NCBI RefSeq assembly: GCF_963665675.1
Contig: NZ_OY762426.1
Coordinates: forward strand, 372,001-436,000
Reading direction: 5' to 3'
From: an uncultured Methanolobus sp.
GTDB lineage: Archaea > Halobacteriota > Methanosarcinia > Methanosarcinales > Methanosarcinaceae
DNA: 64,000 bases
Part shown: one piece after another, positions 1 to 9,208 of the stretch
Numbering within the stretch: the first letter of the stretch is position 1
Layout: every line of letters begins with the position of its first letter
The notes under the pieces: generated by a model
Told to the model about the DNA's origin: nothing
The model's input: only the letters and a program-made list of their open reading frames with translations
Database searches by the model: none
Made by a program: the position numbers and the translations under genes

Positions 1-1
1 A

Positions 2-850
2 GACAGCAATACTCTGACAAACAATACGGCCAACGACAATGTAGTGGGTATTTCCCTGCATTATTCAGTCAACAATACTTTCACAAATAATACGGCCAGC
101 AATAACAGTGACCGCGGTATTTACCTGTCTTCTTCAGCCAGCAATACTTTGACAGGCAACATGATGTCACAAAATGAGTATAATCTGCGTGTGCAAAGCA
201 GTGTATTGACTTACTACTTAAATGATATAGATACGAGTAACCTTGTTAATAGTAAGCCTGTCTATTACCTGACAAACAGTTCAGATGCTGTAGTTCCTTC
301 AAATGCGGGTGTTGTGTATGCTATTAATTGTACCAATGTTTCTATGCAGGACATTAATATCACAAATGAATACTATGGTGTTCTTTTCTATGAAACAGAT
401 AATTCAACAATTGAGAATGCCACAATATCTGAATGTTACTACGGTATTTCCCTGTCTTCTTCAGTCAGCAATACTCTGACAAACAATACAGCCAGCAATA
501 ACTCTGATATCGGTATTTTCCTGGAATCTTCAGACAGCAATACTCTGACAAACAATACGGCCAGCAATAACAGTGAACGCGGTATTTACCTGTATTTTTC
601 AGCCAGCAATACTCTGACAAACAATACGGCCAATAACGATAACGTCGGTATTTACCTGTATTCTTCAGCCAGCAATACTCTGACAAACAATACAGCCAGC
701 AATAACTCTGATTTCGGTATTCTCCTGTCTTCTTCAGCCAGCAATAATTTGACAAACAATACGGCCAGCAATAACTCTTATTACGGTATTTACCTGTTCT
801 TTAATTCAGACAGCAATAATCTCACAAACAATCAGGTAGGTAATAATACT
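2..850 (+). repeat. Tandem 66-75 bp coding repeats (beta-helix coils)
   Basis: Repeated units built around cagcaatactctgacaaaca and acggccagcaataac recur every 66-75 bases. They encode the Asn/Thr/Ser-rich coils of the surface protein. High identity between units suggests unequal crossing-over and length variation between strains. Confidence 0.85.
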
Positions 851-1921
851 ATTTTTGATCTACGTGTGTATTCATCTGCAAACAACTTAATAAACCCTCT
901 AATTCTTGGCGATGACCTGGCAGAACTGACCTTTACTTCTGACAGTTCAACTGTAGAAATATTGAGGACTGAGACAAATGCCAATAATTTCTCCGGTAAA
1001 ACCAATATCAATGGATACATCAAAATAAATTCTGGACTGAGCAGCATGAATATGAGTCTCTTCTATGATGATACAGGAATGAGCTCTATTGATGAAGCTA
1101 CTATTGCTTTGTACAAGCTCAACGGTACGGAATGGAATGAGGTCCAAAATACAATACTTGATACAAGTAGCAATACATTGTCAGTTAATCTTACAGAGTT
1201 TGATACATTTGCTTTGTTCAAAGATCCGGAACCTGCGGTTACCACCACTACTACCAGTAGTAGCTCAGGTACCCGTGCATCTGTAAGTCAGGGACAAAGT
1301 CCGGATATTGTAGAAAGATCTGCATCTTCTGTGAAGCGTATTACAGGAGGCTCAGAAGTCAACTATGACTTTTCAGACAGCGGTACACCCGTTCTTGGTG
1401 TCAGCTTTGATGCAAAGGATGACAAAGGTCTTGTAGTTGCCAAGGTGCAGGTACTTTCAAGTACTCCTGAAGGTGTGCCTTCTGCATCAGGTAACTCTTA
1501 TCAGATGATGAGTATTGATGTTGGTAGTGAAGGAACTATCTCTTCAGATAGTGCAGATAATGTCATGATCCATTTCAAGGTCAGTAAACAATGGATAGAA
1601 GAGAATAACATAGATGTTTCCACCATCCGTATGAACAGATATCATGGTGAGCAGTGGAATGATCTTCCAACGACTCAGGAAAATGAAGATAATGAATACT
1701 TCTATTTCTATGCTGAAACACCGGGTTTCTCTGTTTTCAATGTTGTAGGAGACGAGATTTCCGCGGCTTATGAACAGGTCCCTGCATCAGCCGGATCTGA
1801 AGAAGTAGAAGAACCGGTTGAGGAACCGGTTGAGGAAAAAGAAACAAAGAATACTCCCGGATTCACTATTCTTGCAGGAATTATGTTTGTTTCATTTGCA
1901 GTTCTTGTGAGAAAGAGATAA
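2..1921 (+). CDS. NosD-like beta-helix surface protein with PGF-CTERM anchor (5' truncated by window edge)
   Basis: The reading frame is open from the left edge, so the N-terminus and signal peptide lie outside the window. The visible part begins with about ten tandem repeats of 22-24 residues (core SNTLTNNTASNNS then GIYL), each one coil of a right-handed parallel beta-helix of the NosD/pectin-lyase type. A non-repeat segment follows, then a PGF-pre-PGF type domain (about bases 1330-1760, ending in a TPGFS-like motif), an acidic EEPVEE linker, and a C-terminal TPGF + hydrophobic stretch + RKR tail, which is a PGF-CTERM signal processed by archaeosortase A in related archaea. Inferred to be an S-layer-associated, cell-surface protein. 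The last 580 bases are almost identical in DNA to the next gene, so the two are recent duplicates or are homogenised by gene conversion. Ligand unknown. Confidence 0.85.
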   Translation, partial: DSNTLTNNTANDNVVGISLHYSVNNTFTNNTASNNSDRGIYLSSSASNTLTGNMMSQNEYNLRVQSSVLTYYLNDIDTSNLVNSKPVYYLTNSSDAVVPSNAGVVYAINCTNVSMQDINITNEYYGVLFYETDNSTIENATISECYYGISLSSSVSNTLTNNTASNNSDIGIFLESSDSNTLTNNTASNNSERGIYLYFSASNTLTNNTANNDNVGIYLYSSASNTLTNNTASNNSDFGILLSSSASNNLTNNTASNNSYYGIYLFFNSDSNNLTNNQVGNNTIFDLRVYSSANNLINPLILGDDLAELTFTSDSSTVEILRTETNANNFSGKTNINGYIKINSGLSSMNMSLFYDDTGMSSIDEATIALYKLNGTEWNEVQNTILDTSSNTLSVNLTEFDTFALFKDPEPAVTTTTTSSSSGTRASVSQGQSPDIVERSASSVKRITGGSEVNYDFSDSGTPVLGVSFDAKDDKGLVVAKVQVLSSTPEGVPSASGNSYQMMSIDVGSEGTISSDSADNVMIHFKVSKQWIEENNIDVSTIRMNRYHGEQWNDLPTTQENEDNEYFYFYAETPGFSVFNVVGDEISAAYEQVPASAGSEEVEEPVEEPVEEKETKNTPGFTILAGIMFVSFAVLVRKR

Positions 1922-1926
1922 AATCA

Positions 1927-1949
1927 AAGGAGAGCTGTATGCTCTCTTT
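1927..1949 (+). terminator. Hairpin terminator after first beta-helix gene
   Basis: GAGAGC, loop TGTAT, GCTCTC, extended by A-T pairs and followed by a T-rich run. The same hairpin and flanks occur at 4950-4972 after the twin gene, so the duplication includes the terminator. Confidence 0.6.
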
Positions 1950-2079
1950 ATTCTTATTTTTGGTTTTTTGCTGTTTTTCTATTATGAAGTTATTGAATAT
2001 CCAGTACTCCGCTAATTTTTCAGGCACTATTCACTTTTTACAATTACTATTGCAAATATTCATCATATAACTGCACACT

Positions 2080-2092
2080 TTTATAATATATA
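2080..2092 (+). promoter_or_regulatory. Candidate TATA box
   Basis: TTTATAATATATA lies about 63 bases before the start of the second beta-helix gene in an AT-rich spacer. Plausible archaeal TATA element; no transcript data. Confidence 0.35.
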
Positions 2093-2154
2093 GATGCATT
2101 TAACTGTAATTATATTAATTTATGATATATTATATTCCTAAAGGTGACACAAGG

Positions 2155-4944
2155 ATGAAGACATACATTATCATTTCAGCGTTATTCGTTTGCATGTTAT
2201 TATCATGCACAGGAACAGTTTCAGCAAAGGAGATCATGGTAGGTCCCGGTTATGGTAACACTACTATCACTGCTGCACTTGCAAATGCAAGCAACGGCGA
2301 CATAATTACTGTCACTGACGGTACTTATACAGAGAATGTGGATGTTGCTAAAGAGGTTACAATTCGCTCACAGAATGGTCCATCAAACACTAATATAAAG
2401 GCGAGTTCAAGCAGTGACCATATATTTTATGTGAATGTTGATAATGTAACTATAAGCGGTTTTAATATTACAGGTGCATCAGGCAGTTTAAAAGCCGGTA
2501 TATATCTGGATGGTGCTTCTGGCTGTACTCTGACAAACAATACGGCCAGCAATAATACGTACGGTATTTTCTTGTACTCTAATTCAGACAACAATACTCT
2601 GACAGGCAATACGGCCAGCAATAACTCTGATTACGGTATTTACCTGTATTCTTCAGACAGCAATACTTTCACAAATAATACGGCTAGCAATAATTCTAAT
2701 TACGGTATTTACCTGTACTATAATTCAGACAACAATACTCTGACAAACAATACGGCTATCAATAACAGTGACCACGGTATTCGCCTGGATTATTCAGCCA
2801 GCAATACTCTGACAAACAATACAGCCAGTGACAACAATTACGGTATTCTCCTGTATCATTCAGACAGCAATACTTTAACAGGAAACATAATGTCACAAAA
2901 TGATTACAATCTATACATATCCGGCAGTTCATTGACTGACTACTTAAATGACATAGATACGAGTAACCTTGTTAATAGTAAGCCTGTCTATTACCTGACA
3001 AACAGTTCAGATGCTGTAGTTCCTTCAAATGCAGGTGTTGTGTATGCTATTAATTGTACCAATGTGTCTATGCAGGACATTAATATCACAAATGAATACG
3101 GTGGTGTTCTTTTCTATGAAACAGATAATTCAACAATTGAGAATGCCACAATATCTGAATGTTACGGAGGTATTGGTTTGTCATATTCAGCCAGCAATAC
3201 TTTGACAGGCAATACGGCCAATGACAACAATTACGGTATTATCCTGGAATCTTCAGCCAGCAATACTCTGACAGGCAATACGGCCAGCAATAACAGTGGC
3301 CGCGGTATTTACCTGTACTCTAATTCAGCCAGCAATACTTTGACAGGCAATACGGCCAGCAATAACTCTGATTACGGTATTTACCTGTCTTCTTCAGCCA
3401 GCAATACGCTGACAGATAATACTGCAATGAACAATACCCGATATGGAATGTATTTTAGTTCATCAGACAACAATACACTTACATCCAATGATGCAAACTA
3501 TAACGGTCGATATGGAATTTATCTGAGTTCATCAAACAATAATACTCTGACAGACAATGTTGCCAGTTACAACACCTATACTTATATTGAACCAGCTTCA
3601 ATGTCTGTTGGTTCTATTGTAGAACCGATGGATATTTCAGGTGGACCAGCCACAGGTATCTTTATTGGTTACTCTGATTACAACGTTCTGAATGGCAATA
3701 CCGCCAATTATAATGAAGGCAGTAACGGGGTTCTGATGGCATCTAATTCCAATGCAGTATCTCCAAATGTCGATATGGGCTCCGATTATTCCTGTGGATT
3801 CTCTCTCTATAGATCGGAAAATACTACTCTGACAGGTAATACTGCAATAGGAAATGATGACTATGAATTCTATTCCAGATCATCTACAAATTGTACAATT
3901 GATAATCTGGAGATAGATACAGGTTCCATGGAACTTTCATTTGTACCGATTTATGATGGAACTGCAATAAGAAGCAACGAAACAATCTCTACCGGTCCTT
4001 CTGGTAAAGCAAATGTAAATGGTTACCTGGATATTGGCCTCCTTGAAGATATGAATATGACTATCTTCTATGACGATTCAGGTATGAGCAGCTCTATTGA
4101 GTCATCAGTAACTCTGTACAAACTGAATGGAAATGAGTGGGTTGCTGTTCCAAATGCAACACTTAATACATCTGGTAATTTTGTATCTGTAAATCTTGAT
4201 TCCGGTGTTAGTGTAGACATAGCGTCAATAGCGGATCACACAAGTACATACGGACTCTTCAGGAACGTTCCAAGTTCCAGCAGTCGTCCAGATGATGATG
4301 GGGTTCGTGCGTCGGTCAGCCAGGGTCAGAACCCTGCAATAGTTTCAAACTCTGCATCTTCTGTGAAGCGTATTACAGGAGGTTCAGAAGTTAATTATGA
4401 CTTTTCAGACAGCGGTACACCCGTTCTTGGTGTCAGCTTTGATGCAAAGGACGACAAAGGTCTTGTAGTTGCCAAGGTGCAGGTGCTTTCAAGTACTCCT
4501 GAAGGTGTGCCTTCTGCATCAGGTAACTCTTATCAGATGATGAGTATTGATGTTGGTAGTGAAGGAACTATCTCCTCAGATAGTGCAGATAATGTCATGA
4601 TTCATTTCAAGGTAAGTAAACAGTGGATAGAAGAGAACAACATCGATCTTTCTACAATCCGCATGACAAGGTATCATGGTGAGCAGTGGAATGATCTTCC
4701 AACAACTCAGGAAAATGAAGATGGTGAATACTTCTATTTCTATGCCGAAACACCTGGTTTCTCAATATTTGAGGTTGTAGGCGATGAAATTGGTGAAACA
4801 TCTGAGCAGGATGCTGCATCTACATCAGTTACTGAAGAAGTTGAGGAACCGGTTGAGGAAAAAGAAACAAAGGATACTCCCGGATTTACTATTCTTGCAG
4901 GAATTATGTTTGTTTCATTTGCAGTTCTTGTGAGAAAGAGATAA
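2155..4944 (+). CDS. NosD-like beta-helix surface protein with PGF-CTERM anchor
   Basis: 929 residues. The start at 2155 is chosen over an upstream in-frame ATG at 2122 because GGTGA lies 7 bases before it and the protein then opens with a clean signal peptide (MKTYIIISALFVCMLL...TVSA). The N-terminal pectin-lyase-like segment (residues about 25-110, with ITAALANASNGDIITV) leads into many SNTLTNNTASNNS-type coils (residues about 115-480), a linker domain, a PGF-pre-PGF domain (about 730-880), an acidic linker and a PGF-CTERM tail (TPGF, hydrophobic segment, RKR). It is expected to be secreted, N-glycosylated (many NxS/T sites) and lipid-anchored after archaeosortase cleavage. It shares long, nearly identical DNA stretches with the upstream gene in the middle (226-420 versus about 2948-3140) and C-terminal parts. 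Surface adhesin or carbohydrate-active role is possible but unproven; no catalytic residues were recognised. Confidence 0.88.
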   Translation: MKTYIIISALFVCMLLSCTGTVSAKEIMVGPGYGNTTITAALANASNGDIITVTDGTYTENVDVAKEVTIRSQNGPSNTNIKASSSSDHIFYVNVDNVTISGFNITGASGSLKAGIYLDGASGCTLTNNTASNNTYGIFLYSNSDNNTLTGNTASNNSDYGIYLYSSDSNTFTNNTASNNSNYGIYLYYNSDNNTLTNNTAINNSDHGIRLDYSASNTLTNNTASDNNYGILLYHSDSNTLTGNIMSQNDYNLYISGSSLTDYLNDIDTSNLVNSKPVYYLTNSSDAVVPSNAGVVYAINCTNVSMQDINITNEYGGVLFYETDNSTIENATISECYGGIGLSYSASNTLTGNTANDNNYGIILESSASNTLTGNTASNNSGRGIYLYSNSASNTLTGNTASNNSDYGIYLSSSASNTLTDNTAMNNTRYGMYFSSSDNNTLTSNDANYNGRYGIYLSSSNNNTLTDNVASYNTYTYIEPASMSVGSIVEPMDISGGPATGIFIGYSDYNVLNGNTANYNEGSNGVLMASNSNAVSPNVDMGSDYSCGFSLYRSENTTLTGNTAIGNDDYEFYSRSSTNCTIDNLEIDTGSMELSFVPIYDGTAIRSNETISTGPSGKANVNGYLDIGLLEDMNMTIFYDDSGMSSSIESSVTLYKLNGNEWVAVPNATLNTSGNFVSVNLDSGVSVDIASIADHTSTYGLFRNVPSSSSRPDDDGVRASVSQGQNPAIVSNSASSVKRITGGSEVNYDFSDSGTPVLGVSFDAKDDKGLVVAKVQVLSSTPEGVPSASGNSYQMMSIDVGSEGTISSDSADNVMIHFKVSKQWIEENNIDLSTIRMTRYHGEQWNDLPTTQENEDGEYFYFYAETPGFSIFEVVGDEIGETSEQDAASTSVTEEVEEPVEEKETKDTPGFTILAGIMFVSFAVLVRKR
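2520..3570 (+). repeat. Tandem beta-helix coil repeats in second surface gene
   Basis: Units of about 66-75 bases with the same cores as in the preceding gene, interrupted once at about 2885-3160 by the non-repeat segment shared with that gene. Confidence 0.8.
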
Positions 4945-4949
4945 AATCA

Positions 4950-4972
4950 AAGGAGAGCTGTATGCTCTCTTT
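4950..4972 (+). terminator. Hairpin terminator after second beta-helix gene
   Basis: GAGAGC-TGTAT-GCTCTC stem-loop followed by a long T-rich stretch. Duplicate of the hairpin at 1927-1949. Confidence 0.6.
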
Positions 4973-5035
4973 ATTCTTATTTTTTTTGATAATATCTCGT
5001 TATTTTTTACTGCTTTTTTTAAAGAAGTGATTGCA

Positions 5036-5154
5036 TATTGTCTATTTGTGGAATTTACCTGCAGGAGAAAGCTAAAGATTCAGTTGGTGGTGCGGTGTTT
5101 GAGATAGATAGGTAGTGGAAAGGAGAAAAAGGAGGGAAAATTAGCAAAGTACTG
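5036..5154 (+). mobile_element. Relic right end of an ISH3-family insertion sequence
   Basis: This stretch aligns base for base, with scattered changes, to the 3' end of the intact element at 40135-41413: the last codons of the transposase, then GTGCGGTGTTTGAG, AAGGAGAAAAAGGAGGGAAAA and the terminal TAGCAAAGTACTG. No left part remains. It is a decayed solo right end including the inverted repeat. Confidence 0.8.
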
Positions 5155-5623
5155 AAGTAAAGTTTATGGTAATTGTCTTCAGCTTTATGGACTTGATGAG
5201 TCCTGTTTCACTTGTATTTTTGTTGCATAATAGGATCTGAAATGTTTAAACAAAATACAAGTGCTGCCTGTCAGGACAGTACACACTATCCCATTCCTGA
5301 TTATCTAGCCATAACCCTGCCCATTTAAAAGAACATATATCCCTTCCTGCTGATTTCATCTCAATAACAAATAATTCCACAAGTCCACAAGTCCTGCAGG
5401 TAACATCGCATGGATAGATAGTACTTCAAAAGCAGCTATGGACTTCTTATCTGTTCATTATTCTAACCTGCCACAAAATTATTTCTTTTTATAGAATTTA
5501 TCAGTAAAAGTAAAAAGTGCATACATTCACCACTCCCGGTTTTAAGTAAGAGTGAGTATAATATGTATACCGATGACAAACTTAAAAATCCGGAATTAAT
5601 CCGGACACCCAGGAAGAAAAAAC
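5155..5623. other. Intergenic region without recognised gene
   Basis: About 470 bases between the IS relic and the Fe-S protein gene. I see no convincing coding frame. The octamer AATCCGGA occurs twice, three bases apart, at about 5587-5605, just upstream of the Fe-S gene. TATA-like stretches occur near 5560 but no promoter is firmly supported. Confidence 0.4.
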
Positions 5624-6310
5624 ATGACAGATGATGCTCTGACAAAAACCTTAGAAGAGACCGCTTTTGAAATGAATGCTGACATCATAGGATTTGCAGA
5701 TCCTGAATGTTTCCTTGATCCCGCATACAAAGGAAACAAACCACAGGATGTCATGCCGAATGTCAGATCAGTTATTGTCCTTGGAGTCAGTGTTCCACGC
5801 GGTGCTTTTGAAACACTCCCTGCAGGAAGAGCAGAATATACCAATACACTCATGGCCGGGACTGCAACTCTAAGGGTTATCGCATTCCAGCTTGCAAAGA
5901 TAATTGAGAAAAAAGGATACAGAGCAACCATATTGCCATCCGAGGGAAGTGAGTTTGGGTACTGGTATGCCAATAAAGAGACACTGAAAGCCAATATGTC
6001 GATCAAATATGCTGCATATCATGCAGGGCTTAGTAATTTCGGCATGAACCATCTGCTCATAAGCAAGGAATACGGTCCAAGGGTCCGTATGACCGCAATC
6101 TTAACGGATGCAGAACTTAATAATGAAACCGACGTCACACTGTCTTTTGTCCATGAGCATTGCAGCAATTGCCTGAAATGCATCAGAATATGTCCTGCAG
6201 GAGCACTGTCAGAGGGCGGAACAATTGACAGGTACAAATGCGCTGATTACATGTTCAACACACTTGGAGGACTCAGGTGCGGAATGTGCATAAAGGTCTG
6301 TCCGTTGTGA
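5624..6310 (+). CDS. QueG-like (4Fe-4S) iron-sulfur protein
   Basis: 228 residues. The C-terminal part has CSNCLKCIRICP (about residues 180-191) and CGMCIKVCP (about 219-227), a two-cluster ferredoxin module. The central YHAGLSNFGMNHLLIS...GPRVRMTAILTD resembles the region of epoxyqueuosine reductase (QueG) and reductive dehalogenase-type proteins that surrounds the corrinoid. It is much shorter than QueG (about 350-380 residues) and lacks the C-terminal HEAT-like part, so queuosine synthesis is not implied. Methanogens have many such proteins annotated only as 4Fe-4S binding. Likely a cytoplasmic electron-transfer or corrinoid-reducing protein. A weak AGGAAG precedes the ATG. Single gene, convergent with the chemoreceptor gene. 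Confidence 0.7.
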   Translation: MTDDALTKTLEETAFEMNADIIGFADPECFLDPAYKGNKPQDVMPNVRSVIVLGVSVPRGAFETLPAGRAEYTNTLMAGTATLRVIAFQLAKIIEKKGYRATILPSEGSEFGYWYANKETLKANMSIKYAAYHAGLSNFGMNHLLISKEYGPRVRMTAILTDAELNNETDVTLSFVHEHCSNCLKCIRICPAGALSEGGTIDRYKCADYMFNTLGGLRCGMCIKVCPL

Positions 6311-6410
6311 AGACAAAAACAAAAGTAAACATAATAAAGAGAAAATGAACATCAATAGATGTCTTATTCATTTTGGAAGAATGAGAACATCCTTGATGTC
6401 CGCAATATAC

Positions 6411-8951
6411 TCAGGCAAGAGTATACTCACCGCTAATTATCTCTCCTGTTGCTTCCGGCGGATGACCCTGTTCAGCTCTTGAACTGCGGGAATCCAGTAC
6501 AAATTTATCAACAACAGACTTCATCTCCCTTGCAAGGGATGAAAGATTTTCCGCAGAATGTGAAAGGTCCTGCATTGTGGCATTCTGTTCATGCACAGCG
6601 GCTGATGCTTCCTCAGTTCCGTTGGCGGATTCCTCGGATATAGCACTTACTTCTTCAACTGATGATGTCACTTCTTCAATTGAAGCTGACTGTTCTTCAG
6701 CAGCCGCAGCAATATCCTGAACCATATTGGCAATCAGGTTTCCGGCTTCAACTACTTTGTCAACCACTTCAACCACTTCAGTCAGGGCTAAAGCACCAGT
6801 TTCAACCTCATCCACACCCTGTTGCATGGAAGTAACTGCATTGTGAGTTCCAGTCTGTATCTCTGAGATCAATGATTCGATTTGCTTTGCAGCATTTCCC
6901 GAATCTTCTGCCAGTTTCCTCACCTCATCTGCAACAACCGCAAATCCACGACCATGCTCACCTGCACGGGCTGCTTCAATAGCTGCATTGAGCGCCAGAA
7001 GGTTGGTCTGGTCAGCAATATTGGTGATAAGATTGACGATCTCACCTATTTGCCTGGACTTGGCATCAAGTTCCATTATAACACTGGATGAATCACCTGT
7101 GGCACTTTTAATTGAATTCATCTTTGCAAACAAATCCCTTGCTATGACTCCCAGATTGTTTATGAGCTCATTGGAATCCTTTGCACTATCAGCCGCCTTC
7201 TGGGAGTTTTTGGCTACTTCCTGCACCGTCATTGTCATATCGATCATTGCGCGTGTGACCTCTTCAGTTTTGGAAGCCTGGTTCTGTGAGCCATGCGCAA
7301 TATCTGAAACAGTTTCGGCAATCTGATGTGACGAGGATGTCATTTCCTCAACTGATGCTGACATTTCCTCAGATGTGGCTGCAACATTCCTCGAACTGTC
7401 ATGAACAAGTGAAACTACGTCATTAAGTGATATTCTGGTGTTTTCAATTCCATCAGTCAGGACTTTGAATTCACCTACTCCGTGAACTTTGACCGGTTTG
7501 CTCAGATTGTTATTGGATATAGCTTCAAGTACTTCGGATGAATCTGCAATTATTGACTGCAACTCCTGCCCGAAACTGTCAAGTGTTGAAGAGAATTCAT
7601 GGAAATCACCTTTTGTTTCAAAACTGAATCTGGCATCAAGGTGACCTTCCGAATAATGATGGACAATGTCCATTGCTTCTTTCAGGGGAGTTACCAATGC
7701 TTCTATTGCAAGGTTAACCGTATCAATAGCTTCCCTGAACCCTCCTTCAAATTCAGAACCTGACGCACGATATTTAAGGTGGCCTGCTTCTGCTGCATTT
7801 CCAAGTTCAATGAACTCGTCAACAATTCCCTGGATGTTACTTAGCATTGTTATGTAGCATGGGACCAGTTCATCATTTTCCGAGCGCTTACCCATTTTCC
7901 GGAGGCCTTCAAGATCACTCATATCACCTATAGCAATCTTCTTGTTCATGCTCATAATAGTCAGCAGCCTTTCATGGATACTATTGGTTGCTGATGCAAC
8001 CTCCTCAAATATCCCCTGATACTGGCCCTCGACTTTTCTTGTATGGTCATTATAGACCATTAACTGCAGGACTTCATTACTTTCAACAAGTCCTCCAAGA
8101 CCATCAATGCAACTATTAAGGTTGTTCTTGATCTCGTTGAAATCACCATAATATTCATCTGTGATCTTTTCAGGAATATCACCTTTTGATATACGTTCAA
8201 CATATTCCGCAGTCACATTCAACGGACTTATCACAGCATCAAAAGCTCCATTTACAGTTGTTACTGCTTCACTGAACATGCCTTCAAACCTTGTACTGTC
8301 AGCGCGATAATCAAGCTTACCCTTTTCAGCGGACTGCCCAAGCAGTATAAACTCATCAGTCATTCCTTTTATGGTTTCCATCATACTGACCATGGCAGGA
8401 AGAAGCCTGTCGTTCTCAGAACGTTTTCCAATCTGTTTGTACATTTCAAGATCATTGAAATCCCCTTTGGACATGCTTTCCAGTGTATGCTGGACGTTCA
8501 GGAGTCTTGCACGAACTTCATTCACAGCCTGTATGTTTTCGGCAAATATACCCTGATATTCAGTTCCGATATTGCCCTGAAAATCATTCACCCCATATTT
8601 ATTCAGAACGGAAATACTTTCATTCAAAGGCTTAACAACATTATCAAGCATGCTATTGATGATTTCCGCAAGTTCCCCAGCATTACCATTGAAATCACCT
8701 GTTTGCAGTCGGAAATTTAAATTTCCTACCGCAGTTGCTTTTAAAACAGGCTTCATATCTCTGGTTAACTTTATCTGTTCATCAGCTTCGTGTTTCCATT
8801 CCAAAGCCTTGTCCAGGAAACTATTGAAGGATTCAGCAACGTCTCTGTCAGTCCCATTACGACGCAAGCTTAATCTTGCATCTTCTTTACCGGATTCGAT
8901 TGAATCCAGAACTTCAATGATTTCTCTTTTTTGTTTGTCATACCCTAACAT
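6411..8951 (-). CDS. Soluble methyl-accepting chemotaxis protein with tandem HAMP-like sensor repeats
   Basis: 846 residues. The C-terminal half is a classical MCP signalling coiled coil; its hairpin tip reads IADQTNLLALNAAIEAARAG followed by GRGFAVVADEVRKLAE. There is no transmembrane segment, so this is a cytoplasmic receptor. The N-terminal half is poly-HAMP-like and contains an internal duplication of about 190 residues: MSKGDFNDLEMYKQIGKRSEND...EFILLGQSAEKGKLDYRA recurs as IAIGDMSDLEGLRKMGKRSEND...EFIELGNAAEAGHLKYRA. GGTGA sits four bases before the ATG. It would feed a CheA/CheW complex not in this window; the CheR, CheC and CheD genes at 57.8-62.1 kb are candidate adaptation enzymes. 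The sensed signal is unknown; no PAS or GAF domain was recognised. Confidence 0.9.
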   Translation of the reverse strand: MLGYDKQKREIIEVLDSIESGKEDARLSLRRNGTDRDVAESFNSFLDKALEWKHEADEQIKLTRDMKPVLKATAVGNLNFRLQTGDFNGNAGELAEIINSMLDNVVKPLNESISVLNKYGVNDFQGNIGTEYQGIFAENIQAVNEVRARLLNVQHTLESMSKGDFNDLEMYKQIGKRSENDRLLPAMVSMMETIKGMTDEFILLGQSAEKGKLDYRADSTRFEGMFSEAVTTVNGAFDAVISPLNVTAEYVERISKGDIPEKITDEYYGDFNEIKNNLNSCIDGLGGLVESNEVLQLMVYNDHTRKVEGQYQGIFEEVASATNSIHERLLTIMSMNKKIAIGDMSDLEGLRKMGKRSENDELVPCYITMLSNIQGIVDEFIELGNAAEAGHLKYRASGSEFEGGFREAIDTVNLAIEALVTPLKEAMDIVHHYSEGHLDARFSFETKGDFHEFSSTLDSFGQELQSIIADSSEVLEAISNNNLSKPVKVHGVGEFKVLTDGIENTRISLNDVVSLVHDSSRNVAATSEEMSASVEEMTSSSHQIAETVSDIAHGSQNQASKTEEVTRAMIDMTMTVQEVAKNSQKAADSAKDSNELINNLGVIARDLFAKMNSIKSATGDSSSVIMELDAKSRQIGEIVNLITNIADQTNLLALNAAIEAARAGEHGRGFAVVADEVRKLAEDSGNAAKQIESLISEIQTGTHNAVTSMQQGVDEVETGALALTEVVEVVDKVVEAGNLIANMVQDIAAAAEEQSASIEEVTSSVEEVSAISEESANGTEEASAAVHEQNATMQDLSHSAENLSSLAREMKSVVDKFVLDSRSSRAEQGHPPEATGEIISGEYTLA

Positions 8952-9208
8952 GTTTTCACCACATAAAAATAGACAATGATGCCTGTTTTATCTGTACATA
9001 CAAGTTATAACTTACTTAATATTATAAGCCTGTACACACATTAATAATATATTAATAGTATATAAGTGTAACATTTAATCAGAATAATCTAATTATCTAC
9101 GACATTACCGGATACTTTTTCATATCCGGACATACAAATATATGTATAACAGCATAGGCTAATAGATATCAAGTTTAGTCGTAAAACGCATCATAAAGAG
9201 GGAATTTG

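Noticed and set aside
465..755. Antisense frame rich in YCWLYCLSEYCWLKNTGKYR repeats
   Set aside because: It is the mirror of the tandem beta-helix coil repeats on the plus strand; no ribosome-binding site and no independent support.
2520..3570. Regular repeats that superficially look like a CRISPR array
   Set aside because: The repeats are in frame, encode beta-helix coils, vary in sequence and have no unique spacers of constant length; no cas genes are present.
6449..8979. Several plus-strand frames opposite the chemoreceptor
   Set aside because: They are shadows of a strongly coding minus-strand gene with intact MCP motifs; none has a domain or ribosome-binding site.
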